From the NCBI GenBank assembly GCA_033856275.1, contig JAWVFJ010000016.1:30290-94289 (forward strand): a stretch of 64,000 bases of DNA, given 5' to 3'. Made by a program: the position numbers and the translations under genes. Positions 34,505 through 42,192 of the stretch are shown in pieces; positions within the stretch are counted from its first letter, which is position 1, and every line of letters starts with the position of its first letter. The DNA comes from VRUE01 sp033856275. Its GTDB lineage: Bacteria > Actinomycetota > Thermoleophilia > Solirubrobacterales > 70-9. A model generated the notes under the pieces. That model made no database searches and had not been told where the DNA came from. It was given only the letters and a program-made list of their open reading frames with translations.

Positions 34505-34762
34505 GTGACTGAATCTGAAAGGAACCTCGTACCGAGCCCGGCCCTGGAGCCCCTGCTCTCGATCGAGGAGGTATCTGAACTCCTGCGGATCTCGGAGAGC
34601 GGGATCTACCGATTGCTGCGGCGAAGCCAGTTGGTGAGCGTCAAGGTCGGTGGCCGCACGCTCTTCGAGCCCGGCGCGATTCGGGCCTTCATCGCCGCCA
34701 GTCGTCGGGCCGGCAGCGCTGAGGGAGGTTCCGACATCCCCGACAACAAGGAGGCGGCATGA
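34505..34762 (+). CDS. Excisionase-like helix-turn-helix protein
   Basis: The 85-aa product carries one MerR/AlpA-type HTH (LLSIEEVSELLRISESGIYR, then LLRRSQLVSVKVGGRTLF). This is the form found in excisionases and small regulators of mobile elements. It is the first gene of the queC-dpd operon and overlaps queC by four bases. It could control island expression or assist excision. No integrase gene is visible in the window. Confidence 0.8.
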   Translation: MTESERNLVPSPALEPLLSIEEVSELLRISESGIYRLLRRSQLVSVKVGGRTLFEPGAIRAFIAASRRAGSAEGGSDIPDNKEAA

Positions 34763-35463
34763 GCCAGGCAGAGAAAGCAGTCGTCCTCGTCAGCGGCGGC
34801 CTCGATTCCGCTACCGCCCTGGCAATGGCCAGGGACGAAGGCTTCGAGCCGTATGCGATCACGTTCCGATACGGCCAGCGCCACGGGGTCGAGTTGGAGG
34901 CCGCCAAGCGGGTGGTCGCGGCCGCAGGGGTCAGCGATCACATCGAGGTCGAGATCGACCTGCGGCGAATCGGCGGCTCTGCGTTGACCGCCGACATCGA
35001 CGTGCCCAAGGGCCGTGACCTGGACGAGATGGCCGACGGCATCCCGATCACCTACGTACCGGCGCGCAACACGGTCTTCCTCTCCTTCGCGCTCGCCTGG
35101 GCCGAGGTGCTGGAGGCGGACCACATCTTCATCGGCGTCAACGCCCTCGACTACAGCGGCTATCCCGACTGCCGGCCGGAGTACGTCAAAGCCTACGAGC
35201 AGATGGCGAACCTGGCCACGAAGCGCGGGGTCGAAGGATCTCCGCTGAGGATCCACACGCCGCTGATCGACCTGACCAAGGCGGAGATCGTCCGCCTTGG
35301 CACCGCACTGGGGGTCGATTACTCGATCACCCGCAGTTGCTATGACCCCTCCCCCGCGGGTGAGGCGTGCGGCGAGTGCGACTCCTGCCGGCTTCGGCTC
35401 AAGGGCTTTGCCGAGAACGGACTCGCCGATCCCGCCCCCTACCAGCTCGAGGCAGCGGCCTGA
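34759..35463 (+). CDS. queC: 7-cyano-7-deazaguanine (preQ0) synthase
   Basis: The 234-aa enzyme turns 7-carboxy-7-deazaguanine into preQ0 using ATP and ammonia. It has the PP-loop LVSGGLDSATALAMA, the family YVPARNTVFLSFALAWAE and NALDYSGYPDCRPEYV, and the zinc Cys set ending CGECDSCRLR. It is part of a complete preQ0 pathway with queE, queD and folE2. Confidence 0.96.
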   Translation: MSQAEKAVVLVSGGLDSATALAMARDEGFEPYAITFRYGQRHGVELEAAKRVVAAAGVSDHIEVEIDLRRIGGSALTADIDVPKGRDLDEMADGIPITYVPARNTVFLSFALAWAEVLEADHIFIGVNALDYSGYPDCRPEYVKAYEQMANLATKRGVEGSPLRIHTPLIDLTKAEIVRLGTALGVDYSITRSCYDPSPAGEACGECDSCRLRLKGFAENGLADPAPYQLEAAA

Positions 35464-35466
35464 GCG

Positions 35467-36216
35467 ATGGCGCTCCTCGCCGAAAAGCGAACCGAGGTCA
35501 CCACCTTCCCGGTGATCGAGGTCTTCGGCCCGACGATCCAGGGCGAGGGTGCTGAGGCGGGTTTTCCCTGCCACTTCGTCAGGTTCGGCGGCTGTGACTA
35601 CCGCTGCTCGTGGTGCGACACGATGTACGCGGTCGATCCTGATGAGGTTCGCCGCAACTCAAGTCGGCTGACTACCGCTGAGATCACAGAGCGAATCGAA
35701 CGACTCGACGGCGCGCCGACCTGGGTCGTGCTCAGCGGCGGAAACCCCGCCCTGCACGAGCTGACCTCCCTCGTCGATGCCCTCCAGGCCCTCGGTCACA
35801 AGGTCGCGGTCGAGACCCAGGGGTCGGTCTGGCGGGACTGGCTTGGCACCGTCGACCGCTTGACGATCTCGCCGAAGCCGCCCTCCTCCGGCATGGACAG
35901 CGAGGCGCACCGCGAGCAGTTCCAGCGATTCATGGCGAAGGCCGTCGAGAGAGGGGCCGACGGCGCAATTCTGAAGATCGTCTGCTTCGACGAGGTCGAC
36001 GTGCGCTGGGCCTCGGATCTCTCGGCCTCCTGGCCGGCCTTCGATCTCTACCTATCGGCCGGAACCCCCGTCCCGGCTCCGGCCGACCTGCGGCAAGCAG
36101 TCACCGACCGCTTTCGCTGGCTCTGCGAGCGGACGGCCGGCGACGAGCGGCTGGCGAATGCGCGGGTCTTGCCGCAGTTGCATGTGCTCGCCTGGGGCGA
36201 CGCGAGGGGCGTATGA
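35467..36216 (+). CDS. queE: 7-carboxy-7-deazaguanine synthase (radical SAM)
   Basis: The 249-aa enzyme contracts carboxytetrahydropterin to 7-carboxy-7-deazaguanine. It shows the radical-SAM cysteines in FGGCDYRCSWCDTMYAVD (C-x3-C-x2-C), the early FGPTIQGEGAEAGFPCHFVR and WVVLSGGNPALHEL (a GGNP rather than GGEP motif). Only three bases separate it from queC. It overlaps queD by four bases. Confidence 0.94.
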   Translation: MALLAEKRTEVTTFPVIEVFGPTIQGEGAEAGFPCHFVRFGGCDYRCSWCDTMYAVDPDEVRRNSSRLTTAEITERIERLDGAPTWVVLSGGNPALHELTSLVDALQALGHKVAVETQGSVWRDWLGTVDRLTISPKPPSSGMDSEAHREQFQRFMAKAVERGADGAILKIVCFDEVDVRWASDLSASWPAFDLYLSAGTPVPAPADLRQAVTDRFRWLCERTAGDERLANARVLPQLHVLAWGDARGV

Positions 36217-36641
36217 GCGAGATAACCATCATCGACGAGCGCGCCGCACAAGCCGCGGGGGCCGTCACGACCCGGGCCGAGATATTCCGTGAGTTCACCT
36301 TCGAGGCGGCGCACCGGTTGCCCAACGTACCTGAGGGACACAAGTGTGCACGCCTGCATGGTCACTCCTATCGGGTCGAGGTGAGGGTCAACGGTCAAGT
36401 CGGCGAGCAGACCGGTTGGGTCGTCGACTTTGCCGATATCAGCGCTGCTTTCAAGCCGATTCACGCAGAACTCGACCACCACTATCTGAACGAGGTGCCG
36501 GGCCTCGAGAATCCGACCAGCGAGGTCCTTGCCTGCTGGATCTGGGAGCGGTTGGCACCAAGCCTTTCCGGGCTCGCCGAGATAGTGGTGCGCGAGACCT
36601 GCACTTCGGGATGCTCGTACCGGGGGGTGACCGAAGCATGA
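36213..36641 (+). CDS. queD: 6-carboxytetrahydropterin synthase
   Basis: The 142-aa enzyme makes 6-carboxytetrahydropterin from dihydroneopterin triphosphate. It has the zinc His and catalytic Cys in FEAAHRLPNVPEGHKCARLH, then GHSYRVEV, the WVVDFADIS and LDHHYLNEV segments, and the closing ETCTSGCSYRG. About 25 residues precede the usual N-terminus. It is coupled to queE and folE2 by four-base overlaps. Confidence 0.95.
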   Translation: MSEITIIDERAAQAAGAVTTRAEIFREFTFEAAHRLPNVPEGHKCARLHGHSYRVEVRVNGQVGEQTGWVVDFADISAAFKPIHAELDHHYLNEVPGLENPTSEVLACWIWERLAPSLSGLAEIVVRETCTSGCSYRGVTEA

Positions 36642-37462
36642 ATCCCGCCGAGCAACTCGCCGCTCTCGGCGTCGAAGACGTGCAGGCGACGCGAGACGAG
36701 CGCGGTGTGCTCATCGACGAAGTGGGCATCGACGGGCTCTCATACCCGATCGCCGTGGAAGGTCGCGACGGCGACCGCCAGCAAACCGCGGCCGAGGTGA
36801 GCATGGCGGTGGAACTCGCCCACGATTCGCGTGGCGTTCACATGAGCCGCTTCGTCGAAGTGCTCGATGCCCATGCCGCCGGCATGGGTCCCGATGGTTT
36901 TCGCGAGATGGTCAAGGCGACTCGGTACCGGCTCGGATCCGACTTCGCTCGGGTGAAGTTGGGCTTTCCGTACTTCCTGCGCCGCCGAGCGCCGACCAGC
37001 GAAATGCCCTCGATGGTCCGCTACGAGTGCACGCTCACCGGCGAATCGCGCGGCGAGGAGATCGCGACCGAGGTCGGTGTACGGGTTGCCGTGACCAGCC
37101 TTTGTCCCTGCAGCAAGGAGATCAGCGACTACGGCGCCCACAACCAGCGTGGCTATGTCGAGATCTCCGCGACAAGCCCCTGGTCCGGTGGCGAAGCGTC
37201 CGGCATCTGGTTCGAGGACCTGGTCGACGTCGCCGAGGCGGCGGCGTCGGCGCCGATCTATCCCCTGCTCAAGCGCAGCGACGAGCGCACGGTGACGATG
37301 CAGGCCTACGACAAGCCCGCCTTTGTGGAGGACATCGTCAGGGACATCGTTGTGGCCTTGCGCACCGACGTTCGGGTTGCCAAAGCGCGCGTCCGCGCCT
37401 CCAACCAGGAGAGCATCCACGACCACAACGCGGTCGCCCAACTGCAGTGGGAGCGCCGGTGA
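36638..37462 (+). CDS. folE2: GTP cyclohydrolase I type B (FolE2)
   Basis: The 274-aa enzyme opens GTP to dihydroneopterin triphosphate, the first step toward preQ0 and folate. It is the zinc-independent FolE2 type, not FolE. The catalytic Cys lies in TSLCPCSKEISDYGAHNQRG, and the family C-terminal RVRASNQESIHDHNAVAQ is present. ATG 36638 overlaps the queD stop. Having its own cyclohydrolase lets the island make preQ0 independently of host folate enzymes. Confidence 0.94.
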   Translation: MNPAEQLAALGVEDVQATRDERGVLIDEVGIDGLSYPIAVEGRDGDRQQTAAEVSMAVELAHDSRGVHMSRFVEVLDAHAAGMGPDGFREMVKATRYRLGSDFARVKLGFPYFLRRRAPTSEMPSMVRYECTLTGESRGEEIATEVGVRVAVTSLCPCSKEISDYGAHNQRGYVEISATSPWSGGEASGIWFEDLVDVAEAAASAPIYPLLKRSDERTVTMQAYDKPAFVEDIVRDIVVALRTDVRVAKARVRASNQESIHDHNAVAQLQWERR

Positions 37463-38121
37463 GCGAGCGGCGCTCCATCCTGGCGATCACATCCTGCACC
37501 GGCCTGAAGACAATCGGGGACGGCGGCGCCAGCCTCCCCGCCGAGCGGCTTTACGCCGGCGAGCAACACCGCCGGTTGATGCAGGGCGTCGACTATTTCC
37601 GGGCCTCGTCCTCTGGGCATGAACTCGACCTGCGGATCCTCTCGGCCGGTCACGGTGTCGTCGCCGGCGACCATCGGCTTCGGCACTACGACTCCTCCTT
37701 CGCCGCACTGGGCAAGGCGGAGATCGACGAGCGAGCCGCCGAGCTCGGCGTCCCAGGGCAGATCGAGCAGTTGCTCTCGCGCCCATACGCCCTCGTCCTC
37801 GTACTGCTGGGCGACGATTACATGCGCGCTGCCGCGATCGACAGCGACACCCAATTCTCAAGCCCGACCATCGTCTTCTGCGGCGAGCGACTTGCCCGAC
37901 GCTTGCAGGGAGTGCCTTCTCTTAAGCTCGTGCCGGCCGACAAGCGGCAGACACGTCGCTTTGCCTGTGGCCTCGTCGGCTTGAAGGGGGAGTTGGGGGG
38001 ACGGCTCTTGCGCCTGCTCGCCGATGATCCCGGCCTCCTCCCCAAGGTTTCCGACCCCGGACTCGACCTGCTCGCCATGCTCGACGCGGCAAGCGTCCGC
38101 CCACTCGGGGCCGCCGCGTGA
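37459..38121 (+). CDS. YaaA/DUF6884-like protein in the dpd operon
   Basis: The 220-aa product begins LAITSCTGLK, and has PAERLYAGEQHRRLMQGVDY and LRILSAGHGVVAGDHRLRHY. These match the S-C-x-x-K, L-Y-x-G and L-S-A-x-H-G pattern of DUF6884/YaaA-like proteins. Their chemistry is poorly known; YaaA-like folds bind DNA and related domains occur in archaeal 7-deazaguanine enzymes. Its place between folE2 and dpdA, with stop-start overlaps on both sides, ties it to base modification. It could tailor preQ0 in DNA or guide the transglycosylase (inference). Confidence 0.7.
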   Translation: MSERRSILAITSCTGLKTIGDGGASLPAERLYAGEQHRRLMQGVDYFRASSSGHELDLRILSAGHGVVAGDHRLRHYDSSFAALGKAEIDERAAELGVPGQIEQLLSRPYALVLVLLGDDYMRAAAIDSDTQFSSPTIVFCGERLARRLQGVPSLKLVPADKRQTRRFACGLVGLKGELGGRLLRLLADDPGLLPKVSDPGLDLLAMLDAASVRPLGAAA

Positions 38122-39350
38122 AGTTCTATTTCCCCGACAGCCAGGATCAGATCGACCCGAGCTTCCCCTTCGAGAGCGAAGTGCGGTCGCCGCTGCGCGT
38201 ACGTCAGCGCGACGACCGCTACGCGCACGAGTTCCTCAAGCCCCCGCCCTACGAAGGCCTGCTGGTCTCCAAGGCGATGATCGACGGCAACGGAGGGGCC
38301 GGTCGCTACAGCGCCCAGCAGCGGCAGCGCTTCTTCCGCGAAGGCGTCAGGGAGTTCTTTCGCCTCGACCAGTCGGCCGGACCGCGCATCGAGACTCTGG
38401 GTGACTGCGGCGCCTTCGGCTACATCGACGAGCCGCTGCCGCCGTACAGCACCGACCAGGTGATCGACTTCTACGAGCAGGCCCGCTTCGACGCCGGCGT
38501 CTCAGTCGACCACGTGATCCCGGTCTTCGACGACGACGTGGATTCCTCCTGGAAGGACCGCTACACGTTGACGTTGGGTCTGGCTGAGGAGTTCCTCGAC
38601 CGCCACCGTGAGCGGGACTGCCGGTTCGAACCCGTAGGCGTGGCCCAGGGCTGGAGCGCGGCCACCTACGCCAACGCGGTGGGGCACCTGCAGAAACTGG
38701 GCTACGAGCGAATCGCGATCGGCGGCCTCGTCCCGCTCAAGACCGATGAGATCCTCCGCGTCCTGGCGGCGATAGACGAGATTCGCCATCCCCATACGAA
38801 ACTCCACCTGTTTGGGGTGACCCGCTGTGAGCACGTTCCCCGCTTCAAGGGCCACGGCGTGACCAGCTTCGACAGTACCTCGCCGTTTCGGCGCGCTTTC
38901 AAAGACGGCACGGACAACTACTACGTGCTCGATCGCGCCTTCGTCGCCCTGCGCGTGCCGCAGGTCGAGGGCAACGCGAAGCTGCAGGCGCGAATCGGCG
39001 CGGGAGAGATCGACCAGGGGAAAGCTCGCAAGCTCGAGCAGGAGGCCCTGGCCGCGCTGCGCGCTTTCGACCGCGGCAAGGAAAGCCTCGAGAAAGCCCT
39101 GGAAAAGCTCTGCGACTACCAGGACCTCCACGACGAAGGACACGCCCGGCACGAGCAGTACCGTGAAACGCTCGCCGACGCACCTTGGCGCGAATGCAAA
39201 TGCAATGTCTGCAGCAGCGCCGGCATCGAGGTTGTCCTCTTCCGGGGCAGTGAGCGCAACAAGCGGCGGGGCTTCCACAACCTCCACGTATTCGCTCAGC
39301 GCCTCGCACAGGAACTACAGCCCCAAGACACCGCGCTCGCAGCGGCATAA
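38118..39350 (+). CDS. dpdA: DpdA, 7-deazaguanine DNA transglycosylase (TGT superfamily)
   Basis: The 410-aa product is a tRNA-guanine transglycosylase homologue of the DpdA type, which exchanges guanine for preQ0 in DNA. Likely base-binding acids are D96 (GDCGAFGY) and D131 (VSVDHVIP). GGLVPLK at residue 203 matches the TGT GGLAVG-like loop, D253 (SFDSTSPFR) fits the nucleophile, and C361-x-C363-x2-C366 with H388 or H391 form the zinc site. The GTG start overlaps the upstream stop. The que genes upstream supply the base. Confidence 0.92.
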   Translation: MKFYFPDSQDQIDPSFPFESEVRSPLRVRQRDDRYAHEFLKPPPYEGLLVSKAMIDGNGGAGRYSAQQRQRFFREGVREFFRLDQSAGPRIETLGDCGAFGYIDEPLPPYSTDQVIDFYEQARFDAGVSVDHVIPVFDDDVDSSWKDRYTLTLGLAEEFLDRHRERDCRFEPVGVAQGWSAATYANAVGHLQKLGYERIAIGGLVPLKTDEILRVLAAIDEIRHPHTKLHLFGVTRCEHVPRFKGHGVTSFDSTSPFRRAFKDGTDNYYVLDRAFVALRVPQVEGNAKLQARIGAGEIDQGKARKLEQEALAALRAFDRGKESLEKALEKLCDYQDLHDEGHARHEQYRETLADAPWRECKCNVCSSAGIEVVLFRGSERNKRRGFHNLHVFAQRLAQELQPQDTALAAA

Positions 39351-39359
39351 GGAGAAGAA

Positions 39360-40496
39360 GTGGCCAAATACGAGATGCGCGTCCCAGCTCTGGCCGTCCG
39401 GCAGGGAGAGAGGTTGCTCTACAGCTTCGCGATCGACGGCAAGACGTTGCCGCTGTTCACGACGGTCTCCCGCGTTCACCGCGACGAGGATCGCAAGCTG
39501 GGCGGTTACCAGCGGCCGGAGGCCCTCGCCCACATCGCGGCGATCAAGCGCTACCTCGAGACCGCCGATGCGGTGCTGCCCAACGCGCTCGTCATCGCCT
39601 TCGACGGGCGTGTCAAGTTCAAGAAGAGCCCGGGCGGTGGCGGTGGTGTCACCACGCAGGGCGAAATCGTCATCCCCGTGGACGAGAAGCTCGCCGACGA
39701 GGACAAGCCGGGCTGGATTGTCGATGGCCAGCAGCGCTCGGCGGCGATCCGCGAAGCGAACGTCGAGGGATTCCCCGTCTTCGTCACTGCGTTCGTCACC
39801 GACAGCGTCGAGGAGCAACGCTCGCAGTTCATCCTGGTCAACTCGACCAAGCCCCTGCCCAAGGGGTTGATCTATGAGTTGCTGCCGGCGACTCCCGAAG
39901 CCGACCTCCCGGTCGCCCTGCTGCGTCGGCGCTATCCCGCCCTCCTGCTGGAGCGACTCAACTTCGACGACGACTCGCCGATGCGTTCCCGGATCCGCAC
40001 CCCAACGACGGCCGGTGGCACGATCAAGGACAACTCGATCCTCAAGATGCTCTCGGCCAGCATCGAGGACGGCGCGCTCTACCAGTACTTCGACAGCGGG
40101 ACCGGTAGCGGCGATACAGAGGCGATGCTCGAACTGCTGAAGAACTTCTGGACCGCCGTCGAAGAGTGCTTCCCAGACGAGTGGGAGGAGTCGCCCCGGC
40201 GCTCCCGCCTCGTCCACGGCGTCGGCATCGCCAGCCTGGGCTGCCTGATGGACGAGATCACCTATGTGAGCGGCCCGGGACGCGTCCCCACCAGCGACGA
40301 GTTCGCCGAGGAGCTGCGGCTGATCAAAGGTCAGTGCCACTGGACGAAAGGCAACTGGAAGTTTGCCGGCGGCGACAGTTGCGCCTGGAACGAACTGCAG
40401 AACACGCCCAAAGACATCCTCCGCCTCAGCGACCACCTGCTGCGCCTGTATCGAGAGGCTCGGGGATCGACCGAAGAGCAACGTCAGGCTGCCTGA
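39360..40496 (+). CDS. dpdB: DpdB, DGQHR-domain (DndB-like) protein
   Basis: The 378-aa product has the DGQHR family core, here DGQQR at residues 122-126 (GWIVDGQQRSAAIR), and the following FILVNSTKPLPKGLIYELLP. In characterised dpd systems DpdB is needed together with DpdA to place preQ0 in DNA, probably as a DNA-binding or ATP-using partner. It starts at a GTG with AAGGAGAAG upstream, nine bases after dpdA. Confidence 0.9.
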   Translation: MAKYEMRVPALAVRQGERLLYSFAIDGKTLPLFTTVSRVHRDEDRKLGGYQRPEALAHIAAIKRYLETADAVLPNALVIAFDGRVKFKKSPGGGGGVTTQGEIVIPVDEKLADEDKPGWIVDGQQRSAAIREANVEGFPVFVTAFVTDSVEEQRSQFILVNSTKPLPKGLIYELLPATPEADLPVALLRRRYPALLLERLNFDDDSPMRSRIRTPTTAGGTIKDNSILKMLSASIEDGALYQYFDSGTGSGDTEAMLELLKNFWTAVEECFPDEWEESPRRSRLVHGVGIASLGCLMDEITYVSGPGRVPTSDEFAEELRLIKGQCHWTKGNWKFAGGDSCAWNELQNTPKDILRLSDHLLRLYREARGSTEEQRQAA

Positions 40497-40515
40497 GCCG
40501 CCCTCCGATGTCACG

Positions 40516-40857
40516 GTGAACCGATCCGAAGCGAACGAGTCTCTCCGTGCCCTGCACAAACGAGCGCATGCCGAGCTCCAACAGCTCAAGGACCGCCAGC
40601 ACCGCCTTGAGCGCCTGATCGAGTTCATCGACGAGTACGGGGCGGGGAAACCCAAGCGCGCGCGGAAGAGACGACAGGTAAGAGCGAGGTCGCCTTCGCT
40701 GCTCGAGGTGATCGGCGACCGGCCTGGCGTGCGCAAGAGCATGCTCGCGATGGTCATGGACCGCTCGCCGGAGGAGGTTGGCGCGGAACTCGAATACCTA
40801 GAGCGAGAAGGCAGCATCCGCCGCGACGGATTGGGGTGGTCAAGGGCCGACCAATAG
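40516..40857 (+). CDS. Small coiled-coil / winged-helix-like protein
   Basis: The 113-aa basic product has a coiled-coil front (LHKRAHAELQQLKDRQHRLE), a Lys/Arg hinge (KPKRARKRRQVRAR) and a C-terminal winged-helix-like domain (LLEVIGDRPGVRKSMLAMVM, then AELEYLEREGSIRRDGLGW). It ends the first island operon. Start GTG 40516 was chosen because no nearer start precedes the coiled coil. It may be a DNA-binding accessory or regulator of the modification genes. Confidence 0.6.
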   Translation: MNRSEANESLRALHKRAHAELQQLKDRQHRLERLIEFIDEYGAGKPKRARKRRQVRARSPSLLEVIGDRPGVRKSMLAMVMDRSPEEVGAELEYLEREGSIRRDGLGWSRADQ

Positions 40858-40884
40858 CGGCGTAGCCATTGTTTTGGATCGTGC

Positions 40885-40918
40885 CTATCTATGTGCTATT
40901 TTTTTGGCACACGGATAG
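40885..40918 (+). promoter_or_regulatory. Inverted repeat and T-tract before the ParB-like operon
   Basis: CTATC-TA-TGTGC pairs with GCACA-CG-GATAG around TATTTTTTTG in an AT-rich gap. It may be an operator, or a terminator of the upstream operon. GAAGGAGG follows immediately as the ribosome site of the next gene. Confidence 0.5.
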
Positions 40919-40929
40919 AAGGAGGCGCG

Positions 40930-42189
40930 ATGTCAACCCATCTCGAAGAGCACAAAGCCGTTCCCCTCGAGGCCCTTTTCCTCGACGCGAACAACCCTCG
41001 CCTGGCGCCGGAGAATCCGCCGGGATACGAAGATGCCGACGCCCTCTTCGATCCCGAGGTTCAAAAGGAACTGCAGGAGCGGGCCAAGGAGTCGTTCGAT
41101 CTCGACAGCCTCGAGGCGGCAATGGTCGGTCAGGGATGGCTGCCGATCGATTCGATCCTGGTATGGGAGCACCCTGACGAACCGGGAAAGTTCGTCGTGG
41201 TCGAGGGCAACCGCAGACTGGCGACGTTGCGGCTGCGCATTCTGCCGCGTCTCGCCAAAGCCAAAACCAAGCTGGAAAAAATGGGGGGAGGCGGCCGGAG
41301 CAAGCGCTACACGGCAGGCGACGTGGAGCAGCAAGAAGCGGAAATCGCCCGGCTCGAGCGCCTGCAGGACGAAACCGATCCGCTGGCGGTCCTGAAGGTC
41401 ACGGCCGCCACGCCGACGGAGCTCGACCAGACCCTGAACCGCATCCTCGCCGTGCGCCACATCACCGGCCCCAAGGAATGGGGTAACTACGCGGAGGACA
41501 TCTGGCTACTGCGGCGCTACCGCGACCTCTTCGACCGGCGATTCCCCGGGGAGCAGCTGCGCTGGGAGCCGTCGACGATCGGTCAGGTGGCGGACGAGGC
41601 TTCCCTGTCTCCGGTCATGACCAAGCGCCATCTGCGGGCGGCGAGCGCGTTTGGACGCTTCCGCGACGACTTCGAAGATGACCTGCCCAACGAAGAAAGC
41701 TTCGAAGAGGGCGACTACTACCTCTTCGAGCTGATCGCGCAGCAGCCGTTCGCACGCGAGAAGTTCGGCCTCGGCGAGGATCTCCTGGGCCTGCCCGAGG
41801 ACAAGGCGCAGATCCTCTTCGACTGGGTCTTCAAGGAGCCCCGGCCCCAGAAGGCCGCCGACAACCCAAACGTCTTCTACCGCCACGAGAACATCAGGCT
41901 CTGGGGCCAGATGAAGAAATACGACGAGAGCAACGGCACCACGTTCGCCGATCGCTTCGACGTCACCGATCACAAGAACGCGCCGTCGATGCACTCGGTC
42001 GAGGCCGACTTCCACTCCCACAAGGCCCGCAAGACCCCGATCGACGTCCTCGACTCCCTCCTCACTCAGCTCAAAGAACTGGATGCGGAGACGATGATGG
42101 CCGAGGGCGAGTTCCTCCACAAGCAGCTGGAAATGCTCGAGACGCGAATCGAGAAGCTGCTGCGGATGGTCGAGGCGGCGGAAGGCTGA
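40930..42189 (+). CDS. ParB/sulfiredoxin-like protein of the dpd island
   Basis: The 419-aa product has an N-terminal ParB-like domain (VPLEALFLDANNPRL, WLPIDSILVWEH, VVVEGNRRLATLRL; E92-R96 match the ParB nucleotide-binding motif GERR-type as EGNRR). A large helical region follows, with an HTH-like part (TIGQVADEASLSPVMTKRHL), and the end is a coiled coil. ParB-like folds hydrolyse CTP or ATP while clamped on DNA. It has its own promoter region and is followed after three bases by the helicase. It is distinct from dpdB. Confidence 0.75.
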   Translation: MSTHLEEHKAVPLEALFLDANNPRLAPENPPGYEDADALFDPEVQKELQERAKESFDLDSLEAAMVGQGWLPIDSILVWEHPDEPGKFVVVEGNRRLATLRLRILPRLAKAKTKLEKMGGGGRSKRYTAGDVEQQEAEIARLERLQDETDPLAVLKVTAATPTELDQTLNRILAVRHITGPKEWGNYAEDIWLLRRYRDLFDRRFPGEQLRWEPSTIGQVADEASLSPVMTKRHLRAASAFGRFRDDFEDDLPNEESFEEGDYYLFELIAQQPFAREKFGLGEDLLGLPEDKAQILFDWVFKEPRPQKAADNPNVFYRHENIRLWGQMKKYDESNGTTFADRFDVTDHKNAPSMHSVEADFHSHKARKTPIDVLDSLLTQLKELDAETMMAEGEFLHKQLEMLETRIEKLLRMVEAAEG

Positions 42190-42192
42190 CGG

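Noticed and set aside
37459..38121. Calling the 220-aa island protein DpdC
   Set aside because: Its motifs fit DUF6884/YaaA-like proteins. I cannot confirm identity with DpdC from sequence reading alone, so no symbol was given.
38626..38640. GGTTCGAACCC match to the tRNA-Val T-arm inside dpdA, considered as an attachment site
   Set aside because: It is short, T-loop-like by chance, inside a conserved gene, and the match does not extend into the tRNA 3' end.
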